The notes below the pieces were generated by a model that was not told the DNA's origin, did no database searches, and saw only the letters and a list, made by a program, of their open reading frames with translations. Below are positions 31,068-40,130 of a stretch of DNA of 44,554 nt, piece after piece (the stretch's first letter is position 1; each line of letters starts with the position of its first letter). The position numbers and the translations under genes are program-made. Origin of the DNA: Stentor coeruleus (Eukaryota > Ciliophora > Heterotrichea > Heterotrichida > Stentoridae); NCBI GenBank assembly GCA_001970955.1, contig MPUH01000584.1, positions 1 to 44,554 of the forward strand, given 5' to 3'.

Positions 31068-33150
31068 TTATTTAATTCTAATTGATTTTTTCGGGGCTAT
31101 TCTACCAGTGCATAGCCATTCATCATTTTCATAATCATCTTCAAATTCATAGCATCCAAAAGTTTTAGCATCAGTTCTTCGCTCATTACTGTCTCCATAA
31201 ATTGAATCAGCTTCTTCATTGGTTAAATTTTCATGTTTTAATACCTTTTCAGCAATTACTAGTGTCATTCTCTGTGGATTCAAGGTTGATGATTTTATGT
31301 GGTTTCCATAAAATTAATTAATACAGAGTTCACGACTGTGAACGATATATTTTCTAATTAACTAACTATTTATGTAGTTTCCATAAACAGGTCTATCAAT
31401 AAAAAGTCCAGCTTCATAAAGAATTTTTTCAGGTGTTCTGCTTGAAAATTTTAAATTTGTTGCGAATTTTGTTCTCATAGAATGAAATATTTCATGAGCC
31501 AAGATCATAAAAAAAGGTGTTTTTGCAATATTTAGCTTGTCGCTAACGATTTTTTGCTTTTGATACTTTTATTCTTACATCTTTGAATAATAAAGTCATA
31601 ATATCAATATTTTTTCCATTTTGCAGTTTATTAAGTTCAAAATATGATGTTTCTCTATATGGATTTTTTATTTTAATTATATGCTCAGTTTTTATTTCTT
31701 TTATCAATGAAACTTCATCACAGAGTTTTTTTCTTCTATTTCTTCAGAATTTTTAATTTAACTAAAAGCTGATTCGTAATTCTCTTCTCCAAGCTCTTTT
31801 TTTAGTATTCAATTTTTCTTCCTCTTCGCAGCCTTCCCTTTCCCTTTCCCTTTCGCTTTTTTCTTATTTTACAATATTAGTTGATTCTAGCATAGACAAT
31901 ATTTTGCATTCCTTTTTATTTTATCAATGGAATAATTTTTTCAAAACAATTTTTCCCCCAATTATAGTTTTTCCAATAAATTTTACGATTCTCCCTTTTC
32001 CTGATAAATTAGTAAGTTTTTGGAATAGTCTCTTTTATTATGAATCTTAATCCTTTTTTGTTAGGATAAGCAAAAATTGGTCATCCTTGTTTTAATCTTA
32101 TTTCATAAATATTTTCGTTTAGCCCTTCAATATCCAAATTTTTAAATTTTTGCCTTAAAATCTCCTTTAATTATATGAAAAATATTTTCTTCATTTTTTT
32201 CGTCTATAACTCGTACAGAAAAATTTTCTTCTTGAGTATCTAAAGGTTTTTAATGTTTGAATAAGAAAAGAAATCAATCCAGAGGTTTCTAGATTTTTGA
32301 TTATTTTAAAAATAAGTCTAATAATTGGAAATTGTGATAAAAATGTACTTAAATTTTTTGATTTCTTCAAAAAATCTTTATAAGCTGATCTACAGTAAAC
32401 AATTAAATTTTGAATTTTTTCTATAATCCCTTCTATAAGAAACTCTCTGATAACTATTATGCATTTTTCTAAAAGTAAAATATTCATTAAGTCAATAAGC
32501 TCTTCTAAATTTTTTTTTTCATAGCCTGTCTCGAAAATTTTATTTTTAATCATTTCTAAATGATATAAACTATTTGAAATCGATAAAAATTATAAAGATC
32601 AGTATTTTCCCTAGCCTTTTCGGCTTCATCCTTAGCATATTCTATTTTGTTTTTATAAGTATCAATCAAGGCTTTAAACATTTTTTCCTTACTAAGTCTG
32701 TTTAAAAATCTGTAAGTTGAGCTTTTCGTTACCTTATAATTGTTGCATTTGGGTTAGTCATAAAAATAATTCTCTATGATTTATTTTTATCAAAAATGAT
32801 GCCATTTAGATTCTCACAGATTTTCATTTAAGATAATGACAAAAGAGCATTCGGGTATAATGAGCAAACACTTGTACAGAAGATAAGGTATCTATAAAAT
32901 AGTAAGTTTTTAAAGGGGTCACTTGTTCTAAATTATTAAATTCATCACCTTCTTGATATTTGAATTGGTGATCTTGGTTAATCAAAAAGGTTGTTATTTT
33001 ACTTAGTTTAGATAGATTGATTAGACTTTGTCTCACACTCTCTAACGGATTGATTGAAATCCAAGTAGTGTCTGAAGCAAAAACTATACGTTGAACCAAG
33101 GTACGCAATAGCATTTGAATCTGAATCCATTTTTATAATGATACAGCTAT
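31068..33150 (-). pseudogene. heavily frameshifted gene with a HExxH metallopeptidase-like motif
   Basis: Coding-like segments follow one another on the minus strand in different frames. From 5' to 3': VQRIVFASDTTWISINPLES (about 33080), LDTYKNKIEYAKDEAEK-like and MIKNKIFETGYEKKNLEELI (32553), LDIEGLNENIYEIRLKQG then a TGA and PIFAYPNKKGLRFII (about 32080), IIKIKNPYRETSYFELNKL (31700), KTPFFMILAHEIFHSMRTKF (about 31510), and a tail ending IAPKKSIRIK at 31068. AHEIFHSMR has the HExxH zinc-peptidase signature; preceded by TPFFMIL it recalls the M91 (NleD-like) peptidases, a weak guess. At least five frame changes, several at A-runs, plus internal TAA, TAG and TGA mean no protein can be made. 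The 71-codon open piece at 31068-31283 is part of this wreck. Confidence 0.65.
31294..31387. repeat. 19-bp direct repeats bounding a 75-bp insertion with an internal palindrome
   Basis: TTTATGTGGTTTCCATAAA at 31294-31312 recurs with one mismatch at 31369-31387 (period 75 bp). Between them lies GTTCAC-GACT-GTGAAC, a perfect 6-bp inverted repeat, in AT-rich sequence with stops. Removing 75 bp joins the two flanking coding segments of the decayed peptidase gene in the same frame. This is the footprint of a small insertion, such as an IES-like or MITE-like element, or of a tandem duplication. Confidence 0.7.
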
Positions 33151-33506
33151 GGTATAAGTAAAGAATGGGAGGCTAATATATATATTTTACACAAAGGAGT
33201 CCTAATTAGTGAACACTTTCTGTGAAGAATTTAAACATTATATCTCTAAAAAATTTTCTTTATGTATACCCTTTCTTGACTAACAACCAAATTATGATAT
33301 TTTCATATATATTTAAAGAACTTTTAGATATAAGCCAGGAATAGCACAATAAAACTAAAAGTAGAATATTTCCATATAAATTATAAAATTGATCATAAAG
33401 AATGGTATGGGATTGGTATAATGATATATTCATATATATTTGATATGAAATTTAAATAGAAGAAGAAAGAACAAACAGCTATTACTAGTTAGAAACTAAC
33501 TAAATA

Positions 33507-33893
33507 TGATCTCGCTGGCTACAGGGAGTGTCCACACTTAAGCCTATACTCGCGAATGAGCAAAGACTTACACTAGCAGCTCACCTTTATTACCAGGATT
33601 CAATAAATCCTAAGGCGGGACACTTGTGAGCGATCTGTTCTCCCACCACTCACTCAACACTGAGCAATTGGCATGAACTCACTCCTTGTCTAGGTACTCC
33701 GCAGTCTTATCTGTACTTTTATGATTCTTAGGCAACTTGCTCTCGCTCCTACCTTTCGAAGCATCCGTTGAGATTTGGATATGCCGAGATAGTGGATCGG
33801 GGCTCGTAAGAATAGTCTGTCCAGCAGACTACCGAACCCTTACCTACGGTTGATATAACTAAGGCTTCAGTTCTCCCCGAAACATTCTTTTTT
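33507..33893 (+). ncRNA. candidate structured RNA gene (class unknown), Pol III-like T6 end
   Basis: A roughly 390-bp island with about twice the GC content of its surroundings and no open frame on either strand, which in an AT-rich genome is typical of a structured RNA. Plus-strand helices: TAGTCTG (33813-33819) with CAGACTA (33825-33831), loop of five; AGGATT (33595-33600) with AATCCT (33606-33611), loop of five; AGTGTCC (33527-33533) with GGACACT (33618-33624); GCTCAC (33579-33584) with GTGAGC (33626-33631). The last two interleave, giving a possible pseudoknot that encloses the small hairpin. The plus strand ends in TTTTTT at 33888-33893, a Pol III terminator, which sets the strand; the 5' end is approximate. 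RNase P, RNase MRP and SRP RNA are the obvious candidates by size, but I cannot find their signature motifs. Telomerase RNA is unlikely: no telomere-like template is visible. Confidence 0.55.
33888..33893 (+). terminator. T6 run, possible Pol III terminator
   Basis: Six T directly after the GC-rich island on the plus strand. The minus strand has no comparable T-run at its end of the island, so this favours plus-strand transcription. T-runs are common in this DNA, so the evidence is modest. Confidence 0.4.
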
Positions 33894-34119
33894 GGGTCAA
33901 CTTTATTGAATCATCATTTCCTATATGGCTAAAGAAATATATTTTTAAATAATTTTACAATAAAATACATGAATAGAGAAACTATATAGGAATAGGCTTT
34001 ATGCGAGGGATATAGATATTAGATAAGCAATATCTTAACTAGATGAGAATAAAATCTATCTGCCTTGACTAATTATATAGACAATTTGAATTCATAACAT
34101 TTAATTCTGCATCTATAAT

Positions 34120-35262
34120 CTAACTCTGGATTAATCTAACATGCATAAGCGCTCTGGGTACAAGTCCTTCACTCTGCAAACTTCCATCTTTAATCACTTT
34201 CGGGGGAAATCCTGATACAATTTCAATATTCCCAAACCCTTTTGTTTCCAAAAACAAATACAAAACCTCAATTTTTGTGTTTTGCAAAAACCTTCTTTCA
34301 AGTTTTTCTCCCGAAGGAAGTCTAAAAGTTATCTGTGTAACATCAACCCCAGCATCTGGTTCTTCTCCAATCATCCTTTCTTTCTTATACTTTTTTTCCT
34401 CTTCTTCCCTTATTTTCCTTTCCTCATCTTGTTTTTTCTCATAAATCAACTGTAATTTTTTACTTTCCTCCTCAGCTTTTTTGATTTCTATTTCTTCAGC
34501 TTCTTTTAATTCTCTTTCCTGTTGCTCTCTTATCATCCTATCTTGTATTTTCTGTACATCATTATTTATACTTTCATTACCCATCCTGTTTATTAAAAAA
34601 TTTCTAAGCTGGACTTTGTTAGGGGCGAAAGTTAATTTTTCAATAACTTCTGATGTGAAAGGATCTATCATAATAAAAATCACAGCTTCATCATCTGAAT
34701 AACGAGCAATAGTTAAAGACCCTTCTTCACTTGTAGCTAAATAAGCTAAAAATGCATATGCTTGATTGATTAATGTTATTATTTCTTGAGAACAAAGCAC
34801 GTTACGAAGAAATCTATCTCCTGTGTGTGTATGATGAACATAGATAAGTAAAAGTTTATTTTGACCTAAAGCAAAGCTACAAGTTTCTTCAAAAGATGTC
34901 AAGGCTATAATAGGTCTGTTTTGAACTTGCAAATTGTCTAAATGGGAAATAAAAGGAGAGTTTGGGGTAGTAGCAAAAATTCCTGAAAACATATTAGAAA
35001 TCGAACCCCCAATCCAAGATAAAAAACCTTTATTTTCCTGCACAACAGGTACAACTTGAGGTCTTTCTATTCTTTGAGGTCTTTCGATAACTTGAGGACT
35101 ATTTTCTATTATTGGTGACCTTTGCTGAGCATATCCCATAAAGTCATTATAAGCTTCAGACACATCCCAGTTATTTTTAGATAAAAATGCAAGAGCTACA
35201 TCTACATCCCAATTCCCAGTAAAAGCACAAAAGTTCTGAACAGCTTCATTTCGTTGATCCAT
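34120..35262 (-). CDS. UBA-UAS-UBX protein, FAF1/FAF2/UBXN7-like Cdc48 (p97) adaptor
   Basis: 380 residues with the classical order: UBA-like domain (about 5-43; NFCAFTGNWDVDVALAFLSK), UAS thioredoxin-like domain (about 115-228; LGQNKLLLIYVHHTHTGDRF, EAVIFIMIDPFTSEVIEKL), a charged coiled coil (235-297) and a C-terminal UBX domain (306-380; TQITFRLPSGEKLERRF). Such proteins bind ubiquitin through UBA and recruit substrates to Cdc48/p97 through UBX. The UBX S3-S4 loop reads GFPPKVI, a variant of the usual FPR motif, so Cdc48 contact may be altered. Residues 78-96 (GFLSWIGGSISNMFSGIFA) are moderately hydrophobic and might form the membrane-inserting hairpin of FAF2/UBXD8, linking it to ER or lipid droplets; this is weak. 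Its start lies 38 bp after the stop of the next gene upstream on the same strand. Confidence 0.92.
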   Translation of the reverse strand: MDQRNEAVQNFCAFTGNWDVDVALAFLSKNNWDVSEAYNDFMGYAQQRSPIIENSPQVIERPQRIERPQVVPVVQENKGFLSWIGGSISNMFSGIFATTPNSPFISHLDNLQVQNRPIIALTSFEETCSFALGQNKLLLIYVHHTHTGDRFLRNVLCSQEIITLINQAYAFLAYLATSEEGSLTIARYSDDEAVIFIMIDPFTSEVIEKLTFAPNKVQLRNFLINRMGNESINNDVQKIQDRMIREQQERELKEAEEIEIKKAEEESKKLQLIYEKKQDEERKIREEEEKKYKKERMIGEEPDAGVDVTQITFRLPSGEKLERRFLQNTKIEVLYLFLETKGFGNIEIVSGFPPKVIKDGSLQSEGLVPRALMHVRLIQS

Positions 35263-35300
35263 TTATATAAAAAAACTATTTTTTTTAAGGAAATTCTTAA

Positions 35301-35852
35301 CTAAGCTGTTATTATAATCCCTGACCCACTGATTTTAGCTAATAAAGATCCGATACTGAACCCGAGATCAAACATTTTCCCTTTAGTGAAAGAATCAATA
35401 ATTGTTTTCAGTTCAAAAGTTATGTCAATTCCGTTTAAAGCGAAGGTTTCCTTATCAAAAACTTCAGCTGTTGTTGGGAACTCAAGGGCTTTTACAGCAT
35501 GGTGCATCCTTAAATAGTCTCTTTGACCTTTGTATGAGCACTCAGTCAGAGTTCTTGGGATTTCTTGTAAAGTCTCACTAAGTCCTTTAAGTGCTTTTTT
35601 TATAGTCTTAGCTTTGAAATTTTTCATATCTTTAGCAAAGCTTTCAAGGCTATAAAAAGCGTTTTCATAGTTGATAGCACATGACATGAGCTCTTCTGGG
35701 CTTGAATCTAAAGCTGCACCTACAATAAACCCTTCTATAGATAATCTTATTGGGCTTAAAGGTTCAGGTGCTGAAAGATTTTTATTCCCGGATCCGAATA
35801 GAAGTCGCCCCTGGGTCATTAAAAACACTGAAAAAAGAAGTAAGGATTTCAT
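35301..35852 (-). CDS. small secreted protein, unknown
   Basis: 183 residues. A clear signal peptide (MKSLLLFSVFLMTQGRLLFG) opens the protein. The mature part has two cysteines (MSCAINYEN and LTECSYKGQ) that could pair, and ends with a hydrophobic stretch (FDLGFSIGSLLAKISGSGII). The pattern ...C...(about 60)...C...NGIDITFELKTIID...GFSIGSLL recalls a family of small secreted proteins found in several ciliates and oomycetes, from memory and without a name I trust. It could be a lumenal or extracellular protein. Same strand as, and 38 bp upstream of, the UBX gene. Confidence 0.82.
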   Translation of the reverse strand: MKSLLLFSVFLMTQGRLLFGSGNKNLSAPEPLSPIRLSIEGFIVGAALDSSPEELMSCAINYENAFYSLESFAKDMKNFKAKTIKKALKGLSETLQEIPRTLTECSYKGQRDYLRMHHAVKALEFPTTAEVFDKETFALNGIDITFELKTIIDSFTKGKMFDLGFSIGSLLAKISGSGIIITA

Positions 35853-36309
35853 TTTATATTCACCATATTCAGGACTAACTTTGTGCTTATTATTATCGAC
35901 TACAAGGATTTATTTAAAGAAGAGACTAAGTTTTTGAAGAACAAAGATTTGAAAAAACTGTTGAATTGTTGGATTTCGATAATATTTTTAACTACCCGAC
36001 AAAATCACATAAAATATATTTTTCAGCACTTCTAAATCATATTCTCACTAAGATTTATGTTATCATTGCAAACACAATAATCAATAATAGTTTTATTCGA
36101 TGTTCAATTAAAAATCCTTATCTTTTATTTCCTCCTCATATAAAATTATCCTTTTACCTAAAAAATAGATTTTGCTCCTATCAGCCAATGTAAAATTAAT
36201 CATACTCCAAATTATTGCCTGAAAATTCTCCAGCAATTCATTTAAAACCCTTACTAAATTCATCATTTTATAATAAAATACAAATCATAACAGATCTTAC
36301 TAACACTTA
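35853..36309. other. divergent intergenic region
   Basis: Upstream of the secreted-protein gene. A 75-codon open stretch at 35966-36193 lacks an ATG start (begins TTG) and has a chance-like Ile/Asn/Phe/Lys composition, so I do not call a gene. Confidence 0.5.
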
Positions 36310-37034
36310 AACCTATCATCATTTAGCTAATTATATTTTAGATGGTGAAAAAAGGGCCCAAACAAGTTCGGAATCTTTTAATAAGCTGCAGGCTAGAATC
36401 AAGAAAGCTAAAAAAGTTAAACTAACACAATTTAGACTCTCAAATTATTTCTAGCTGCCGAAGCTCAAGCAAAAGCTAAAAAATACCTCACTATTATATC
36501 CAGGCTGAAGCAGCTTCTGTACATAAACGAGCTCAAGCCAAAAAACAAACTAATATTGGGTTGAATCCTAAACTAAATTCCTCCTAGTTATCCAAATCAA
36601 AGGTATCAACAAAATAACCCTAAAGTCAAGAAAAGTCCTCAAATTATTCAGACTCCTTCAATTTCACAATGCTGTCCTCGCCTGTAATAGCAAAGCTACA
36701 AAAAAATATACTCAAACTTATCAAGCCATTTGTAACTTTTGATTTCCCCTCTATTCAAACCATTTCTCAACTTTTATACAAGTGTGGGTATAAAAAAGTT
36801 AACAACAAAAGAATTCCTTTTAATGACAACATACAAATTTCAAATATTTTAAGCAGCAAAGATGTTCATTATGTTAAAGATTTTATCCATTAATTGGTTA
36901 ATTGTGAATCACTTTTCAAAGAATGGAATAATTTACTACGTACTTTAATCTCAGCTTTCCCTTACATGGATTTAATCATAAAAGGACGATTTTTATCCAA
37001 GGCAATGATTGGAGAAATAGAGAAAACCAAATAA
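36310..37034 (+). pseudogene. decayed gene in several frames, unknown family
   Basis: Coding-like pieces on the plus strand change frame repeatedly: SSESFNKLQARIKKAKKVKL (about 36390), LAAEAQAKAKKY (36460), YIQAEAASVHKRAQAKKQTN (36500), PSYPNQRYQQNNPKVKKSP (36590), then a 75-codon piece starting MLSSPVIAKLQKNILKLIKP (36669) and, past a TAA, LVNCESLFKEWNNLLRTLIS to the TAA at 37032-37034. The last two pieces are in the same frame across a single stop and have good helical, hydrophobic patterning. One shift near 36410 could be a 20-nt GT...AG intron, but this genome's introns are 15 nt, so mutation is likelier. No domain recognised. The 5' boundary is approximate. Confidence 0.6.
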
Positions 37035-37111
37035 ATATTTTAGTTAATAGGATGATTTAGTTTAGAGTAATACAAAATATAGGGATTTTTATAAAATATT
37101 TAATTGGGACA

Positions 37112-37537
37112 ATGAGCTTCACTATGATTTACTATTTTGTGCCAGAAGATAATGAGAATGGTGATGAGTTTAATGCTTTTGGTATAAATAAAGCGATAAC
37201 TGAGATTAAAGTTAGTGATATAAGAAAAGATTTCCCTTTGGTTGGCAAGTATCATTTTAGATTCAAGAATATGATTAATAAGGCAATTGTTTGGATGGAT
37301 TTGAATAGTGATGATTGTGCGGCTCTGATGTTTCAGAATAAGATTATAGTAAAGGCTACAAGAATCACTTGGGAAAAAGAAGGAAATGGAGGGCAGAATA
37401 ATGCCCAAGTTAGACAAGTGGAAGTTCCACCACCACAGCCTACCCAAGCTTCGTTTAATTTGTTTGATTTCAATCCTCAGAGCAAGCCAGCACCTCCCAA
37501 AGAACATACCTTTGACCTATTATTCCAAGACTTTTAG
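37112..37537 (+). CDS. DIX-like domain protein
   Basis: 141 residues. Residues 5-88 read MIYYFVPEDNE...IKVSDIRKDFPLVGKYHFRFK...AIVWMDLNSDDCAALMFQNK...VKATRITW. The order YYF (strand 1), SDIRKDF (helix), YHFRFK (strand), VWMDL followed by D and a final IIVKATRI strand fits the ubiquitin-like DIX fold of Dishevelled, Axin and plant SOSEKI proteins; the VWMDLNSDD part is especially close to the SOSEKI VWYDLSDED block as I remember it. DIX domains polymerise head to tail and organise polarity complexes; DIX-like domains are known outside animals. The C-terminal 50 residues are Pro/Gln-rich and end in KEHTFDLLFQDF, a possible short binding motif. In a cell with strong cortical polarity this is a plausible polarity scaffold, but fold and role are inferred. 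Confidence 0.65.
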   Translation: MSFTMIYYFVPEDNENGDEFNAFGINKAITEIKVSDIRKDFPLVGKYHFRFKNMINKAIVWMDLNSDDCAALMFQNKIIVKATRITWEKEGNGGQNNAQVRQVEVPPPQPTQASFNLFDFNPQSKPAPPKEHTFDLLFQDF

Positions 37538-37632
37538 CAATAACTAATCTAGATATAAATTTGAATTTCTGCAAAATCAATAAGTCCAAACACCTTCTTC
37601 TTAAAACTAGAAAAACTAATCTCCCAATAAAA

Positions 37633-38745
37633 ATGATAGACCAACCCATTTCGAAAAAACGAAAAACCTTCAAAGTTCGAAGAAAAGTTGAAACAGAAAA
37701 ACCAGTTCTCAAAACCAAAGTTCTTAAAATCGCCAAAAAGATCTCTTCTATCGACTTTAATTTTCCTATACCAGACACAATACAAGAAGACTTTATTCTA
37801 GAAAAAGCTAATACCCCAGCTTTATTCCTTCAAACCAATGCCTCAACTGGCCCTTTTATAACTAGATCTCCACCCATCCCAATGTCAGCAAGATCAGCAA
37901 TAACTCCAACTGATATTGTTGGGTCAAGAGACCAATATTATAAAAGAATAAGTTTTTTATCTGCTCAAAATACAAGGACTATGAATAAACCAAACCTTTT
38001 CCATGATAGAAATAAGAAAAACACAATCCCAAAAATTAATGTCGATGAAAAACTAAAGAAAATTAGAGAAGATATATGGAATGATAAGCAAAAAGAAGAG
38101 ACTTTGGATAATATTTTAACCCCAGGTGGAAGGATAACATCGCTTCAACAGAAAAAATCTTTAGAAGCATATGAAAAACAGTTAGAATATTGGAGGAAAA
38201 TTGAAGATAGAATTTGTGATAGGCTTAATAAGAATCCAGAAAAACTAAGGTTAAACTCGGCTAGGGAGTATGAAGTGAAGAAACAAGAGATACAGATTAT
38301 AGATAATGTTCAGAAAAGTAATGAAGTTTTTGGTCAGACATTTTGGAAGGATTCATTGAGATTAGGTCTTTATTCTACTCAAGAAGAACTCCCACGTGTT
38401 CAGACAGCAGAACATTTTCGTATGTTTAACGCAACTCCATCAAGTCCAACAAAACTCAGCTCAGTTAATACCGATAAAATTCTTCGATACACTCACAAAT
38501 CAAAATCTCGCAAATGCTTAAGAAACAACGACTACTTCCAATCTAAACTCAAAGGCTACAACCTTAAAGATGAGGACTTAATGAGTTTCCCAACTTCAGA
38601 ACTACAAATAAAAGGTCAAAACAAATTAAACATGGAAGTCAATGCAGCAAAGCGTTTAGGTATCCATTATCTTCAAGATATACCAAATGAAGCTAGTCCA
38701 GAACAAGTTTTTATAAAAAAATATGATCCAAGAGTGCTTTATTGA
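37633..38745 (+). CDS. basic protein with central helical region, unknown
   Basis: 370 residues from the ATG at 37633-37635; the open frame begins earlier (37561) but without an ATG. The N-terminal ~110 residues are basic and disordered with SP/TP sites (ITRSPPIPMSARSAITPTD). Residues about 145-260 are helical and charged (AYEKQLEYWRKIEDRICDRL, YEVKKQEIQIIDNVQKSNEV), followed by VFGQTFWKDSLRLGLYSTQE. The C-terminal part ends VFIKKYDPRVLY. No domain recognised; the look is that of ciliary or cortical structural proteins of protists. It follows the DIX-like gene by 95 bp on the same strand. Confidence 0.82.
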   Translation: MIDQPISKKRKTFKVRRKVETEKPVLKTKVLKIAKKISSIDFNFPIPDTIQEDFILEKANTPALFLQTNASTGPFITRSPPIPMSARSAITPTDIVGSRDQYYKRISFLSAQNTRTMNKPNLFHDRNKKNTIPKINVDEKLKKIREDIWNDKQKEETLDNILTPGGRITSLQQKKSLEAYEKQLEYWRKIEDRICDRLNKNPEKLRLNSAREYEVKKQEIQIIDNVQKSNEVFGQTFWKDSLRLGLYSTQEELPRVQTAEHFRMFNATPSSPTKLSSVNTDKILRYTHKSKSRKCLRNNDYFQSKLKGYNLKDEDLMSFPTSELQIKGQNKLNMEVNAAKRLGIHYLQDIPNEASPEQVFIKKYDPRVLY

Positions 38746-38879
38746 GTAATTAGTTTGATAAAGTTAATTAATTATCCAATATAGACAAATATGATTTGTA
38801 GATTTTTTATTAATTCTAGCTTCTGATAAGAAAGCTAATAATCTTCAAACTTTTTGGTTTGGATGCTATAAGAATACTC

Positions 38880-40130
38880 TCATCTCTTAATTTTTTATGA
38901 AATTATGAGTCTTAGCTTTTGGTTTAATTCATTTAATTAATCCTTGCTTTTTTTCTACTCAAAATCTATTAGGCGCTTATCTTAGATTTTTTTTAAGGTT
39001 TACAGACAGGCTTCGTTTTTTATACGAAGACTTGATGGACTTTCTAAATTTGGCGACTGAGTTTATCATACTTCACTTGTCGCTCTACTACAATATAGGG
39101 TATTTTGTAGTTTGGGATAGCATCAATCCAAAAATATTATTGATTGGAAGTGAAAAAGCAAAAAAATAGATTAAATAATGAGTTGAAATTGTATGCATAT
39201 CCTTATTAATTTCATTTTCCCGAAAATTACGACTTCAATATTTTTTGGATTATCAAGAAAATATTATGCTAATACAAATCCGTTTGATCTTCTTCTAGTT
39301 TATCTATGTCTTCAGCTGTAATTTTACAAAAAAAAAAACTATATATGATTTTATGACTTTACATGCTATGATTTTTATTTATATTTTGTCTTTGTTCTGC
39401 AAATATTTTGGCTCCAGAATGGATTAATTTTTTGAAGCTGAATCTGCTCTGCATTTCATAATAAACCCTCAAAAAGTTCCTAAATTGAAATTGTCTATTA
39501 TTCATATTTAAAAGCTAATTACTAAAATATATAGAAGAGGTGTGTGAAATAAATAAAGATTCAATATAAAAACATATTTATTTAAGGGAAAACAGTCATG
39601 TTAGGCATTAAATAAAGTAAAAAAATATAAAAATTGTGACAAATAGACAAATTTATAATACTTATTACTGATATACATAATAGTATTGTTGTTTCATCAT
39701 CATTTTCTGATTTACTTTTTTATCCTTCGAATATCTTCTTACAGGAAGTTGTGAATTACTTCATACTCACTTTCAGCTTTTTCATATTTTTGTTTTTTCG
39801 AAGTAAAATGATACAGTAATATTTCATCATGTATCAAAATCATTCACACTTAAGTGGGGGTATTTCAAAATCAGCAATATGCTGCAATATTCTCATCAGA
39901 AAGCATTCATCTAATATGTAAGAAAAGTTCATTATCAAATATTCTGGATTAAGGGGTATATTCTTCGTCTATTGGCTCAAAAACTTCTGGCTCAAGTGTT
40001 TTCTAGGAAAACCTTTTAAAAATAAATACTGATTCATAAAAAAATTTAATACTAATTTTTTTTACTATTGGTTTTTAGAAATCGGCTGGTCACCATTACC
40101 AGGCTCCACTAAGAAAGTTAAGATAAACTT
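38880..40130 (-). pseudogene. decayed gene in several frames, unknown family
   Basis: Minus-strand pieces, 5' to 3': VEPGNGDQPISKN (about 40105), TLEPEVFEPIDEEYTP, stop, SRIFDNELFLHIR, stop, MLSDENIAA (about 39990-39870), then after a noncoding gap an ATG-started piece at 39505-39359 (FRNFLRVYYEMQSRFSFKKL, IHSGAKIFAEQRQNINKN) that continues past TAA with KITAEDIDKLEEDQTDLY, and FWIDAIPNYKIPYIVVERQV (about 39140), with PNLESPSSLRIKNEACLQTL in a shifted frame to the TGA at 38880-38882. Clearly once protein-coding; no domain recognised. It may be one gene or two neighbours. Boundaries are approximate. Confidence 0.55.

Noticed and set aside
33507..33893. Group I intron or ribosomal RNA fragment in the GC-rich island
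   Set aside because: The minus strand contains ACAGACTA, like a group I R element, but it is part of a tight hairpin and no Q or S element follows; no stretch matches conserved SSU, LSU or 5.8S blocks.
35966..36193. 75-codon plus-strand frame
   Set aside because: No ATG start and a chance-like composition; lies in the promoter area of a real gene.
37100..37785. Minus-strand frames of 78 to 135 codons
   Set aside because: All are antisense to the DIX-like gene and the following basic gene, which have better composition and starts.
30759..40130. Alternative genetic code (TAA/TAG read as glutamine, perhaps TGA as tryptophan) in the broken genes
   Set aside because: Several internal stops fall where Gln or Trp would fit, and code 6 or a Condylostoma-like code would lengthen some frames. 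But frame changes remain under any code, at 36590-36670 a better standard-code segment exists in another frame, long TGA-only frames are expected by chance in such AT-rich DNA, and all intact genes use the standard code.
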